Positions 1 to 9,448 of a stretch of DNA of 64,000 nt are shown in pieces. Origin of the DNA: Clostridium ragsdalei P11 (GTDB lineage Bacteria; Bacillota; Clostridia; Clostridiales; Clostridiaceae); the NCBI RefSeq assembly GCF_001675165.1, contig NZ_LROS01000022.1, positions 62,001 to 126,000 on the forward strand, given 5' to 3'. Made by a program: the position numbers and the translations under genes. Each line of letters starts with the position of its first letter. Position 1 is the first letter of the stretch. The notes below the pieces were generated by a model that saw only the letters and a list, made by a program, of their open reading frames with translations, made no database searches and was not told where the DNA came from.

Positions 1-860
1 TTATTGAAGAGGCTGATTTAGTAATTACAATTGGATATGATATTGTAGAATATGCCCCATCTAAATGGAATGTAAATGGAGACATTAAAATTGTGCATAT
101 CGATGCAAGGCCATCACACATCAATAAACTTTATCAGCCCATAGTAGAAGTAGTTGGTGATATTTCAGATGCTCTATACAATATATTGAGAAGAACTTCT
201 AGCAAAGATGAACCAGTAAAAGCTTTGGAGATTAAAGCAGAAATGCTAGCTGAGCATAAAAGCTATGCAAATGACAATGCTTTTCCAATGAAACCCCAAA
301 GAATTTTAAATGATGTTAGAAAGGTAATGGGACCACATGACATTGTCATATCAGATGTAGGTGCTCATAAAATGTGGATTGCCAGACATTATAACTGTTA
401 TGAGCCCAATACATGTATTATTTCAAACGGTTTTGCTACAATGGGTATTGGTGTTCCAGGTGCAATTGCAGCCAAATTAATTAATCCAGATAAAAAAGTA
501 TTGGCTATTGTTGGTGATGGCGGTTTCATGATGAATAATCAAGAATTAGAGACAGCCCTACGTATTAAAACTCCAATTGTAGTTTTAATATTTAATGATA
601 GTAACTACGGTTTAATAAAGTGGAAACAAGAAGAACACTATGGTAAAAGCTGTTATGTAGATTTTACTAATCCAGACTTTGTAAAGCTTGCAGAAAGTAT
701 GTATGCAAAAGGATATCGAGTAGAAAAAGCAGAAGATTTAATTCCAACTTTAGAAGAAGCCTTTAAACAAAATGTACCTGCAGTTATTGATTGTCAAGTT
801 GACTATGGTGAAAATATAAAACTTACAAAGCATTTAAAAGAAATTTATGAAAATATGTAA
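1..860 (+). CDS. Acetolactate synthase-like TPP enzyme (5' end outside window)
   Basis: The reading frame is open from base 3, upstream of the first ATG at 93, so this is the C-terminal half of a TPP-dependent enzyme of roughly 550 aa. The visible part holds the end of the central domain (VITIGYDIVEYAP, then IVHIDARPSHIN, as in acetolactate synthases) and the whole TPP-binding domain with GDGGF followed about 27 residues later by FNDSNYG (the GDG-N motif). The closest match from memory is the catabolic AlsS-type acetolactate synthase (2 pyruvate to acetolactate plus CO2). It ends 14 bp before a 4-hydroxybutyrate-type dehydrogenase with its own AGTGGAGG site, so the two are probably co-transcribed. 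A TPP decarboxylase making an aldehyde for that dehydrogenase is therefore an alternative. The family call is firm; the substrate is not. Confidence 0.8.
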   Translation, partial: IEEADLVITIGYDIVEYAPSKWNVNGDIKIVHIDARPSHINKLYQPIVEVVGDISDALYNILRRTSSKDEPVKALEIKAEMLAEHKSYANDNAFPMKPQRILNDVRKVMGPHDIVISDVGAHKMWIARHYNCYEPNTCIISNGFATMGIGVPGAIAAKLINPDKKVLAIVGDGGFMMNNQELETALRIKTPIVVLIFNDSNYGLIKWKQEEHYGKSCYVDFTNPDFVKLAESMYAKGYRVEKAEDLIPTLEEAFKQNVPAVIDCQVDYGENIKLTKHLKEIYENM

Positions 861-874
861 AGTGGAGGAATAAA

Positions 875-1990
875 ATGAAGGCATTATCTATTAAACCAGA
901 AATCTATACCTTTGATACATGTAAAGAATTTATAGACAAATTTAAAATAGGAAAAGAAGACTTAATTATTACAAGTGAGCATACCTATGTTTCATATTTT
1001 TCTAAATATAACCTTGATACCAATGTAATATTTATTAGAAAATACGGAACTGGAGAGCCAAATGATACAATGGTAGAAGCAATTTGTAAGGATATAAAAG
1101 ATATTACTTATAAAAGAGTAATTGCCATTGGCGGCGGAAGTGTCCTTGACGTTTCAAAATTGTTTGCATTAAAAACAGTTTCGCCAGTACTTGATTTATT
1201 TGATCACAAATTAGAATTTGTAAAAGATAAGGAATTGATCCTAATTCCAACAACTTGTGGAACAGGCAGTGAAGTAACTAATATTTCTATTCTTGAATTG
1301 AAGTCAAGACATACAAAATTAGGTCTTGCCATAGATGAACTATATGCAGATTTTGCTGTTATGATTCCAGAACTTCTAGAGAATTTACCCTTTAAATTTT
1401 TTGCAACTAGCTCCATTGATGCCTTAATTCATTCCATTGAATCCAGTGTTTCACCAAAGGCTACAAGCTATACAGAAATGTTTTCCTATAAAGCAATGGA
1501 AATGATTTTAAAAGGATATCAGGAAATTTCAAAAAATGGCCCAGACGCTAGGTTTTCCCTGTTAGATAAATTTTTACTTGCAAGCAATTATGCTGGAATC
1601 GCATTTGGTAATGCAGGGTGTGGTGCAGTACATGCTATGAGTTATCCTTTAGGTGCTAATTACCACGTTCCTCATGGAGAAGCAAATTATCAAATGTTTA
1701 TTGGAGTATTTAAAACTTATTATCGTTTAAAACCACAAGGTAAAATTACAAAACTAAATAAATTCTTAGCATCCATTTTAAACTGCAAAGAAAGTGAAGT
1801 TTACACTAAAATAGAAGAGTTATTAAACGTGTTGATTCCTAAAAAACAATTACGTGAGTATGGGGTAAAAGAAGAAGAACTAAAGGAATTTACGCAAAGT
1901 GTTATGACTAAACAAGGTCGTTTAATGGCAAATAACTATACAAAATTAAATGAACAAACTGTATATGAAATATATAAATCATTATATTAA
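875..1990 (+). CDS. 4hbD: Iron-containing alcohol dehydrogenase, 4-hydroxybutyrate dehydrogenase type
   Basis: A 371-aa group III (Fe-type) alcohol dehydrogenase. Visible features are the NAD-binding loop IAIGGGSVLDVSK near residue 90 and metal ligands in TSSIDALIHSIE and GAVHAMSYPLGANYHVPHGEANY. The length and nearly every motif match the C. kluyveri 4-hydroxybutyrate dehydrogenase, which interconverts 4-hydroxybutyrate and succinic semialdehyde with NAD. The start ATG has a good GTGGAGG site. It follows the TPP enzyme by 14 bp and precedes a LysR gene by 19 bp, so it looks like the middle of a small operon. No CoA transferase, 4-hydroxybutyryl-CoA dehydratase or succinate-semialdehyde dehydrogenase lies next to it, unlike the classical succinate fermentation cluster. 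A related short-chain aldehyde as substrate cannot be excluded. Confidence 0.8.
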   Translation: MKALSIKPEIYTFDTCKEFIDKFKIGKEDLIITSEHTYVSYFSKYNLDTNVIFIRKYGTGEPNDTMVEAICKDIKDITYKRVIAIGGGSVLDVSKLFALKTVSPVLDLFDHKLEFVKDKELILIPTTCGTGSEVTNISILELKSRHTKLGLAIDELYADFAVMIPELLENLPFKFFATSSIDALIHSIESSVSPKATSYTEMFSYKAMEMILKGYQEISKNGPDARFSLLDKFLLASNYAGIAFGNAGCGAVHAMSYPLGANYHVPHGEANYQMFIGVFKTYYRLKPQGKITKLNKFLASILNCKESEVYTKIEELLNVLIPKKQLREYGVKEEELKEFTQSVMTKQGRLMANNYTKLNEQTVYEIYKSLY

Positions 1991-2009
1991 AGTAGAGTTG
2001 ATTTAGATT

Positions 2010-2960
2010 ATGATAAATTTTCTTAATTTGGAATACTTTTTAGTTGCATCAGAAGAATTAAACTTTACTAAGGCAGCAAAAAGGCTGTTTATCTCTCAAC
2101 AATCATTAAGTTCTCATATTTCAAAGTTAGAGAGTGACTTGAATGTGAAATTATTTAATCGCACCTCACCTTTAACGTTGACACCAGAAGGAAAAAGTCT
2201 GGCAAAAAACACTATAAAGATATTGAACTTAAGAAAACAGTCTCTAAAAGAACTGTCAGATATCAAAGATTTTAAACGAGGTGACTTATATATTGGTATA
2301 TCCCCTACAAGAGGACTATCATTTTTGCCAGAGATACTGCCTGACTATAGCGAAAAATTTCCTAATATTCATTTACATTTATTCGAAGGTAATTCAAAAG
2401 AATTAGACCTTGCATTACTTAATGGTGATGTAGATTTAATAGTTGCAATGTTACCTTTCAATGTAGAAAATGTAGAAACAATACCTCTTTGTAATGAAGA
2501 AGTTCTTATGATTGTTCCAGATAGTATATTAGTAAAATACTTTCCTAATAACTATGATAAAGTTAAAGCGCAACTTGGAAAAGATGTAGATTTAGCTTTA
2601 TTGAAAGATTGCCCTTTTTTAATGTTTAACACAAGACATATGGTTAGGATTATTGCAGATGAAATGTTTAGTGAAAAACATATAAAACCTAATATTATTT
2701 TAGAAACAGATAGTATTGAAACAGCGTTGGCACTTTCAGTAAAAGGGATGGGAATTACTTTTTATCCTAAAACTCTAATGAGTAACAAGAATTTAGTATT
2801 TGATAAAGACTCCTTTGCAAATACTAACATATACCACATGAGATATAATAAAACTCATAGAACGCTGGCCATTGGCTATCAAAAAAATCGCTATATATCT
2901 CAAGCAGTAAAGGAGTTTATCAAGCTAGCAAAAGAAAAATATGAAAATTTAATTCAATGA
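2010..2960 (+). CDS. LysR-family transcriptional regulator
   Basis: A 316-aa protein with an N-terminal winged helix-turn-helix (NLEYFLVASEELNFTKAAKRLFISQQSLSSHISKLE in the first 45 residues) and a periplasmic-binding-protein-like effector domain from about residue 90. It starts 19 bp after the dehydrogenase, on the same strand, with only a weak AGTAGAG ribosome site. LysR genes are more often divergent from their targets, so this one probably sits at the end of the operon it controls. The effector cannot be read from sequence. A strong hairpin follows the stop codon. Confidence 0.88.
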   Translation: MINFLNLEYFLVASEELNFTKAAKRLFISQQSLSSHISKLESDLNVKLFNRTSPLTLTPEGKSLAKNTIKILNLRKQSLKELSDIKDFKRGDLYIGISPTRGLSFLPEILPDYSEKFPNIHLHLFEGNSKELDLALLNGDVDLIVAMLPFNVENVETIPLCNEEVLMIVPDSILVKYFPNNYDKVKAQLGKDVDLALLKDCPFLMFNTRHMVRIIADEMFSEKHIKPNIILETDSIETALALSVKGMGITFYPKTLMSNKNLVFDKDSFANTNIYHMRYNKTHRTLAIGYQKNRYISQAVKEFIKLAKEKYENLIQ

Positions 2961-3015
2961 CAGGCATGGAATTTAATCATTATCCTTGCCTACACCATAA
3001 TAATAAAACAAATAA

Positions 3016-3044
3016 CCGCACACCTGCTGAATTCAGGTATGCGG
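3016..3044. terminator. Bidirectional hairpin between converging genes
   Basis: Stem CCGCACACCTG / CAGGTATGCGG (11 bp, one G-T pair) around the 7-nt loop CTGAATT. It lies between the convergent LysR gene (stop at 2960) and the SDR gene (stop at 3058). A T-rich stretch follows on the plus strand but is not a clean run. Confidence 0.6.
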
Positions 3045-3057
3045 TATAATAATGTTA

Positions 3058-3822
3058 TTAAACTCCTGCTGTGATACCACCATCTGCAATAACAGGTGAG
3101 CCTGTCATGCAAGAAGAATCATCTGAAGCTAAAAATGTAGCAATTTTAGCAATTTCCATTGGAGCAATAGGTCTTCCAATAGGTTGTACGGAAGCAAGAT
3201 CTTTTAATACAGCTTCTCTACCTCCAAATAATTCAGCATGAGCATCATTAAAAGTTGTGTCAACCCAACCAGGACAGATACAATTTACTCTAATATTATC
3301 TTTTGCAAAATCTAGTGCCATTGCTCTTGTTAACATTAGAATAGCCCCTTTGGATGCTACATAAGCAGAAAGCCTTGGTTCTGCAACAAAACTATTTGCT
3401 GATGCAGTATTTACTATTGAACCTCCCCCTGCTTTTTGCATAACAGGAATAACATGCTTAGATACTAAAAAGTGGGACTTTACATTTACATCCATTGTTT
3501 TATTCCAAATATCTTCTGTTAACTCAATAACAGAACCAGGAATATTAACAGCTGCATTGTTACATAGGATGTTAATTGTTCCAAACTTTTCAACAGTAAA
3601 TTTAACAAGTTCCTGTATATTTTTTTCAGAAGAAACATCTGTTTTAAAAAAATAAACAGAATAACCCTTCTTTTGCAATTCTTCCTCAAGAGCTTGTCCT
3701 TCAGCTTCTAAAATATCAGAAATAATCACCTTTGCTCCTTCATTTACAAAATCTCTAACAATTGCTTCTCCAATTCCCTTTGCACTTCCAGTCACAATGG
3801 CTACTTTATTTTTTAATCTCAT
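3058..3822 (-). CDS. Short-chain dehydrogenase/reductase
   Basis: A classical SDR of 254 aa with the cofactor motif TGSAKGIGEA near the N-terminus, the NNAAV motif, and the catalytic Ser with Y-x3-K (AYVASKG). The first in-frame start, a TTG at 3843, has no ribosome site. The ATG at 3822 has AAGGAGG seven bases upstream, so I start there (MRLKNKVAIV). SDRs of this type (FabG / glucose-dehydrogenase-like) reduce ketones or oxidise secondary alcohols with NAD(P)H; the substrate cannot be assigned. It lies about 50 bp downstream of an amino-acid permease on the same strand and is likely co-transcribed, so it may act on a catabolite of what that permease imports. Confidence 0.85.
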   Translation of the reverse strand: MRLKNKVAIVTGSAKGIGEAIVRDFVNEGAKVIISDILEAEGQALEEELQKKGYSVYFFKTDVSSEKNIQELVKFTVEKFGTINILCNNAAVNIPGSVIELTEDIWNKTMDVNVKSHFLVSKHVIPVMQKAGGGSIVNTASANSFVAEPRLSAYVASKGAILMLTRAMALDFAKDNIRVNCICPGWVDTTFNDAHAELFGGREAVLKDLASVQPIGRPIAPMEIAKIATFLASDDSSCMTGSPVIADGGITAGV

Positions 3823-3871
3823 ATTCTTTTCCTCCTTACCCAATGTAATTTATTTTAGTTCATACATTTTT

Positions 3872-5206
3872 TTATATATTATCAATTATAGGTCCTTCCT
3901 TTTTATATCCTTTTGATTTAATAAATCCAACAATCACACCTATGAAAATCCAAGAAAGACCTACAATTTTAGTATTTCTATCAAAACCTGACCATACAAA
4001 AGCACAAACGGCAAATCCTATAAATGGGAACAATAAATGAAATAAAAATCCTTTCACTCCACCTTCTTTTTTCTTGAAAAAGAAATATGCAATTACAGAT
4101 AGATTTAAAATCATAAATGCTGTTACTGCACCAAAGTTAACAAACATTAAAATGGTTGTTAACTTTAATGTTAAAACAAGAGTAATGGATACAATCATTG
4201 ATAGTATAATTGCATTTGCTGGAGTCATATATTTAGGGTGAACTTTCTTCAATATATTAGAGCCAGGAACAATGTTATCTCTACCCATAGCAAATAGAAT
4301 ACGGGCTACTGCTGATTGAATATTAAGGGTAACAGCAAGTCCAACTGCAACTACATTTATAAGAAGCATAGCCACATAAAAATACTGTCCTCCAATTTCC
4401 TTTGCAATATCAAACATTGCCATATCTGGATTTAAGTTTGCATAATTACTGTGAGCTAAACAAGCCAAATAAGTTTGAACTAAAAATATTAAAGCTGTTG
4501 TTACTAATGCTAAAACTGTTGCTTTACCAACTACCTTTTCAGGCTGTTCCACTTCTTCAGCTAATGTACTTATTCCATCAAATCCAACAAAACCTAATAG
4601 AATCATAGAAGTTGCAGTTGCAGCAAATTTTAAATTAACATGTTCTGGTTGAAAAATTGGAAGTAATGAAAATCCTCCTATTCCTAATCCTTCAATAAAT
4701 ACAAATTTAATAGCAAAGCTTACAAATAAAATTAATGCTATAATCTGTAATATAAATAAAAATGTATTTACTTTAGCATTCAATTCTACTCCCCGAATGT
4801 TAATAAGACCAGTTATTATAATGAATATGATTGCTAAAACTTTTGGATCAAGACCTGGAAAAATACCTGTTAACCATAAACCTGAGAATAAACACATAAG
4901 AGCAGGTGCAAGAATATAATCTGATAAAATAGTCCAACCTGCTATAAATCCAATATGTGGATTAAATCCTTTCCCTACATATGAGTAAACTGACCCTGCA
5001 TATGGAAATTCCTTACTAAATCGAGCATAACTCAATGCAGTAAAAAGCATAAGCACTGCCCCAATTAGATATACCAAAGAGACCATTCCGTAACTTGCTT
5101 GAGCAGCTGTACCGAACACTTGAAAAGGTGCAAGAGGTGACATCGTAATCATACCGAATATAATTAAATTTTTCATGGTAAGTGTTCTTTTTAATTCTTG
5201 TTGCAT
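3872..5206 (-). CDS. APC-superfamily amino acid permease
   Basis: A 444-aa protein with about 12 hydrophobic segments. The N-terminal helix carries the APC pattern (MITMSPLAPFQVFGTAAQASYG), and FVGFDGISTLAEEVEQPEK is the typical segment between helices 5 and 6. It imports an amino acid or amine by proton symport or exchange; specificity is not evident. The start ATG has AGGAGG eight bases upstream. It is the first gene of a two-gene unit with the SDR downstream, and its upstream region (5207-5437) separates it from the divergent germination operon. Confidence 0.88.
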   Translation of the reverse strand: MQQELKRTLTMKNLIIFGMITMSPLAPFQVFGTAAQASYGMVSLVYLIGAVLMLFTALSYARFSKEFPYAGSVYSYVGKGFNPHIGFIAGWTILSDYILAPALMCLFSGLWLTGIFPGLDPKVLAIIFIIITGLINIRGVELNAKVNTFLFILQIIALILFVSFAIKFVFIEGLGIGGFSLLPIFQPEHVNLKFAATATSMILLGFVGFDGISTLAEEVEQPEKVVGKATVLALVTTALIFLVQTYLACLAHSNYANLNPDMAMFDIAKEIGGQYFYVAMLLINVVAVGLAVTLNIQSAVARILFAMGRDNIVPGSNILKKVHPKYMTPANAIILSMIVSITLVLTLKLTTILMFVNFGAVTAFMILNLSVIAYFFFKKKEGGVKGFLFHLLFPFIGFAVCAFVWSGFDRNTKIVGLSWIFIGVIVGFIKSKGYKKEGPIIDNI

Positions 5207-5437
5207 ACAAATTCCTCCTATTCATCTTTAGTTAACTAAAGTGTATTACGTCTATTATAATATCGCTTGTTTAAAAAAGATAGTATTTTTTTATTTATTA
5301 TGTATAAATATCGCACTTTCTTTAGAACTTTAGCAAATTATGCAAATTATATAGTTCATTACCAAAAAGATACTTTGAAAAACTCTTCTTATTTCCATAC
5401 CTCTACTTTCTTTAACTTCTTCTAAAAATCTTCATAT

Positions 5438-7114
5438 GTGAATAATTTTAATCATATTAAACATACTAAATCTGTATTTAATTGTTCTAAAGGAGGTTTT
5501 ATTACGTCAATTTTAAAATATTTCCATAATCCCAAGAAATCCAAAATTAAAAAACAAGATGAAAAAACTGAAAAAAAGTTACCTCCTCAAATAAAACTTT
5601 CTTTAGATTTAACTTCTAATATTGAAATAATAAAAAAGATGCTGGGTTTTTCCAGTGACATAACAGTAAGAAATTTTACCATTACTCCAGGTTCTGAAAT
5701 AAGAGCAGCAGTCATTTTTATTAAAGGCCTGGCTGAAAGAGAACTCATTAATGAACAGGTTATTGGAGCATTGATGCTAAATGAAAGATTTAATGGTTTC
5801 AAAAATACTAATGATTTTTTTCAAACGATAAAAGAGTATGGTTTACCCAACACCTACGTAAATGAAGAATCTGATATTAATAACATAGTAACTGAATTAA
5901 TTGATGGCAATACAATTCTTTTGTTGGACAAAATAGACAAAGTTCTTATAATAGGAAGCTCAGGCTGGAAGGACAGGGCAATTTCTGAACCAACCAGTGA
6001 AAATTCGGTAAGAGGGCCAAAGGATTGTTTTACAGAAAACATTGAAAATAATAGTGCTCTAATAAGGCGTCATATTAAAAGTTCTGACTTAAGGATAGAA
6101 TCATTTAAAATAGGTACAAAAACTAAAACAACAGTATTGATAGCCTATCTTAAAGGAATAGCAAGGGAAGGAGTAATAAATGAAGTTAGAGAACGACTAG
6201 GACAAATTGAAATTGACGGCATACTTGAGAGTGGTTATATTGAAGAATTAATAGAAGATACCCCTTCATCTATGTTTCCTCAGATAGAACACAGTGAAAG
6301 GCCTGATAAAATTTGTGCAGCAATCTTAGAAGGTAGGGTGGCTATTCTTGTAGATACAACTCCTTATGTACTCATAGTCCCAACAATTTTTGTTCAATTT
6401 ATTCAGTCGGTAGATGACTATTACCAGCGTTTCCCTCTGGGGTCTTTTGCAAGATTAATTCGAATTATTGCTTATTTTACTTCAGTTTTTCTTCCTTCAC
6501 TGTACATTGCTTTAACAAGTTTTCACCAAGAAATGATACCTACTACACTGGCCCTGTCAATTGCAGCTTCCCGTGAGGGTGTACCTTTTCCCAGCATAGG
6601 AGAAGCCTTTATGATGGAAATTACTTTTGAAATTCTAATGGAGGCAGGCCTCCGTTTACCCAAACAGGCAGGTCAAGCCGTAAGTATAGTCGGCGGTCTT
6701 GTTATAGGTCAGGCTGCAGTTCAAGCAGGTATTGTTTCACAGGCTATGGTAATCGTGGTAGCCCTAACAGGTATAAGTTCCTTTGCCATTCCAGCTTTTA
6801 ATGCATCATCTTCAGGCCGTTTACTTCGATTTCCCCTAATGATAGTAGCTTCTATACTCGGTTTACCTGGTATCCTGGCAGGAGTAAGTATAATTGTTAT
6901 TCACTTAAACAGCCTGCGCTCTTTTGGTGTGAACTACATGGAACCTTTTATATCAGCAGACAAAAGCATAACTGAAGACACTGTATTTAGAAAACACTGG
7001 TGGAAAATCAACCGGCTTCCAGGTTATATTGCGCGTAAAAATATTGTAAGAGAAGCCCCAAACATGAAACCAGGACCAAAAGCAGATTCTACAGAGAAAG
7101 ATAATAATAGTTAA
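5438..7114 (+). CDS. gerKA: Spore germination receptor A subunit (GerA/GerKA family)
   Basis: GerA-family protein with a large soluble N-terminal region (to about residue 310) and a C-terminal membrane domain of four to five helices (YVLIVPTIFVQFIQSVDDYYQRFP, IIAYFTSVFLPSLYIALTSF, then further helices). It forms the germinant-sensing complex in the spore inner membrane with the GerC and GerB proteins encoded directly downstream. The start is uncertain. The GTG at 5438 gives 558 aa but has no ribosome site. A strong AAAGGAGG at 5489-5496 lies inside the frame and is followed by ATT (5501) and ACG (5504), not a usual start. Translation from ATT would give 537 aa, nearer the usual family length. 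Symbol by operon similarity only. Confidence 0.9.
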   Translation: MNNFNHIKHTKSVFNCSKGGFITSILKYFHNPKKSKIKKQDEKTEKKLPPQIKLSLDLTSNIEIIKKMLGFSSDITVRNFTITPGSEIRAAVIFIKGLAERELINEQVIGALMLNERFNGFKNTNDFFQTIKEYGLPNTYVNEESDINNIVTELIDGNTILLLDKIDKVLIIGSSGWKDRAISEPTSENSVRGPKDCFTENIENNSALIRRHIKSSDLRIESFKIGTKTKTTVLIAYLKGIAREGVINEVRERLGQIEIDGILESGYIEELIEDTPSSMFPQIEHSERPDKICAAILEGRVAILVDTTPYVLIVPTIFVQFIQSVDDYYQRFPLGSFARLIRIIAYFTSVFLPSLYIALTSFHQEMIPTTLALSIAASREGVPFPSIGEAFMMEITFEILMEAGLRLPKQAGQAVSIVGGLVIGQAAVQAGIVSQAMVIVVALTGISSFAIPAFNASSSGRLLRFPLMIVASILGLPGILAGVSIIVIHLNSLRSFGVNYMEPFISADKSITEDTVFRKHWWKINRLPGYIARKNIVREAPNMKPGPKADSTEKDNNS

Positions 7115-7142
7115 TTCTGTTTTCAAAAAAGGAGAGATACAG

Positions 7143-8303
7143 ATGAGGAAGATAGCTTTTGGATTAATTTTTATACTTTCACTTCTACAAACTGGCTGTT
7201 GGGATGCGAGAGAAATCGATGAACTTGCCTTTGTATTGAGTATTGGTCTGGATAAAACAGACTATGGGTTCAAGGTAACGGCAGAAATTGCAAGTCCCGA
7301 AACTTACAGCAAAACACCATCAGGCTCTGGAACTGGTCAAAAGGCTAAACCTTTCTGGATAGTCACAAGCACCGGCAAAACAATTTTTGAGGCAATACGT
7401 AATATGGCCTCTACATCTTCCCGTCGTATCTTTTGGTCTCATATTAAAATAATAGTTATAAGTGAACAACTAGCGCGGAGCAATACCCTTGAAATATTTG
7501 ATTTTTTTATTCGGAATCCCGAGCTTCGTTTGAGAACCCTAGTTGCAGTTACCCCGGGAGATGCAGGAAAAGTTCTTGATGTTGTTCCTGTAACGGAGAA
7601 AGATCCAGCTGTATACCTGGAAAAAATAATTAAAAATAAGAACTTAACAGGCAAATCTTACGACATAATGTTAAAGGATTTTATTGAAGATTATCTTGAC
7701 CCCTATGTAGGTCCAGTAACCTCAAGGATCATTATTGATAAATCAAAATCAGAACCTATTCTAAAAACGAGTGGTGCATACGTTTTTGGCAACAATAAAA
7801 TGTCCACTGTACTTAGTGAAGAACGGACAAGAGGACTTTTGTGGATAAAAAATAAAATGAACTCATCAATAATGGTTGTAAATTGCCCCTATGATGGTAT
7901 GCCTATTACACTTGAAATTAAAAATTCTAAGTCTTCCATCAAGAGTTATTTGGATGGTGAAGTCCCCCATTTTTCAATTAATCTTAAAGTAGACGCTACC
8001 ATCACCGAACAATCATGTCTTACCAACTTTAACGACATGGAAAAACTAAATAAGTTGGAAGAATCACTGGAGAAATCCATTTGCAAAGATATCCAATCTA
8101 CAATACTAACAGCAAAAGATATACAAATAGATTTTCCCGGTTTAAATTTTACACTACACAGACAGCATAGAAAAGAGTGGAATCAAATATCTTCAAAATG
8201 GGATCAGCTTTTTAAAGACAGCAAAGTTAATATAGCTGCAAATGTAACTATTCATCACGTATCATTGGCAAAGCCCCTAGAGCCAATAAAAATACAGAAA
8301 TAA
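7143..8303 (+). CDS. gerKC: Spore germination lipoprotein, Ger(x)C family
   Basis: A 386-aa protein with a lipoprotein signal peptide (hydrophobic stretch ending LLQTGC, Cys19 as lipidation site) followed by the WDAREIDELAFVLSIGLD motif that opens Ger(x)C proteins. It is anchored on the outside of the spore inner membrane and completes the receptor with the A and B subunits. It begins 28 bp after the A subunit with AAGGAGAG upstream. The gene order A-C-B is the gerK arrangement rather than the B. subtilis gerA order A-B-C. Confidence 0.92.
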   Translation: MRKIAFGLIFILSLLQTGCWDAREIDELAFVLSIGLDKTDYGFKVTAEIASPETYSKTPSGSGTGQKAKPFWIVTSTGKTIFEAIRNMASTSSRRIFWSHIKIIVISEQLARSNTLEIFDFFIRNPELRLRTLVAVTPGDAGKVLDVVPVTEKDPAVYLEKIIKNKNLTGKSYDIMLKDFIEDYLDPYVGPVTSRIIIDKSKSEPILKTSGAYVFGNNKMSTVLSEERTRGLLWIKNKMNSSIMVVNCPYDGMPITLEIKNSKSSIKSYLDGEVPHFSINLKVDATITEQSCLTNFNDMEKLNKLEESLEKSICKDIQSTILTAKDIQIDFPGLNFTLHRQHRKEWNQISSKWDQLFKDSKVNIAANVTIHHVSLAKPLEPIKIQK

Positions 8304-8331
8304 TATATGAGATAAAGGAGTAAGAAGTGCT

Positions 8332-9444
8332 ATGATGCAAAAAAAGGAAACCATTAGCAATAACCAGTTTAGAGATATTTTAATTTGCATTATGTGGCCT
8401 ACGACAATCAACTACGCAAGTGGCATTTTAGCTAGAGAAGTAGGACGGGATATGTGGATAAGTGGTATTATAGGTGTACTTACTATAATACCTTTTGCTC
8501 TTCTCATTGTTTATATCGGACAAAGCTTTCCAGGCAAAACAATTGTACAATATAGTCAGGACTTGTTAGGCCGTGTATTAGGAAAAGTTCTAGGGATAAT
8601 ACTTACACTGTACTTTTTTATCATGTCTTCTAGTTCAATATCGATGTACGTCCACCATCTTACTGACTTTCTACTGCCGCGAACACCTTTTTTAATAGTA
8701 ACTACAATGCATATTTTGATAGTATTCTATTTAGTATGGAAAGGTTCTGAGGTCATTGGAAGAACAGCTGTTATCGCTTTTGGAGCAGATATATTTTTTT
8801 ATTTTCTTGTCTCCATGGCTTCTCTAGGTGAAATAGATATTAACAGAATTTTACCTTTTTTTGATTCAGGAGTTGCTAATGTATTTAAATCCACTTTAAA
8901 GACTGATACATTTATAGGCATATCCCAAATACTTATAGCAATGATTCTTCCAATGGTTCATGACCAAAAAAAAGCTTTTGGCTCCGCAGCTTCTGGTTTG
9001 CTCATTGGAGGTTCTTTTTTTATCTTTTACTTTATTGTAGAATTAATGGTTATGGGTCCCCATGTAGTAGCCTTAATGCGTATTGCCAGTATGGACTTTG
9101 TAAGGTCCATTCAAATAACCCAATATCTTCACCGATTTGAATCCTTTATGGTTGCCCTGTGGTATTGGAGTATAATGACTCAGGCAGGAATTCTAGCAAG
9201 CTGTTCTTTAACTGCCTTTATGCAAACTACTGGAATAAAAAAGAAAAATCCATTCATTATTATTGTTTTTGCCTTAATAATGATAATTGTTACCTTTTAT
9301 CTAGGTCATGACAGAGTGTTGTTTTTAAATTTAAGGGAGCATGTATGGCAGTATTTTTCTCTTCCAATTGACTTTGGAGTACCTTTATTACTTTTCTTTG
9401 TCCTAGGCATAAAAAAAAGATTACATATGATAAAAAGCAAATAA
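8332..9444 (+). CDS. gerKB: Spore germination receptor B subunit (GerAB/ArcD/ProY family)
   Basis: A 370-aa integral membrane protein with about ten hydrophobic helices, related to APC-type permeases and typical of GerAB subunits, which form the germinant-binding pocket. ATG at 8332 and ATG at 8335 are both possible; AAAGGAG lies 11 bases upstream of the first, a longer spacing than usual. It is the last gene of the A-C-B receptor operon, 28 bp after gerC. The germinant, probably an amino acid for this family, cannot be told from sequence. Confidence 0.9.
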   Translation: MMQKKETISNNQFRDILICIMWPTTINYASGILAREVGRDMWISGIIGVLTIIPFALLIVYIGQSFPGKTIVQYSQDLLGRVLGKVLGIILTLYFFIMSSSSISMYVHHLTDFLLPRTPFLIVTTMHILIVFYLVWKGSEVIGRTAVIAFGADIFFYFLVSMASLGEIDINRILPFFDSGVANVFKSTLKTDTFIGISQILIAMILPMVHDQKKAFGSAASGLLIGGSFFIFYFIVELMVMGPHVVALMRIASMDFVRSIQITQYLHRFESFMVALWYWSIMTQAGILASCSLTAFMQTTGIKKKNPFIIIVFALIMIIVTFYLGHDRVLFLNLREHVWQYFSLPIDFGVPLLLFFVLGIKKRLHMIKSK

Positions 9445-9448
9445 ATAA

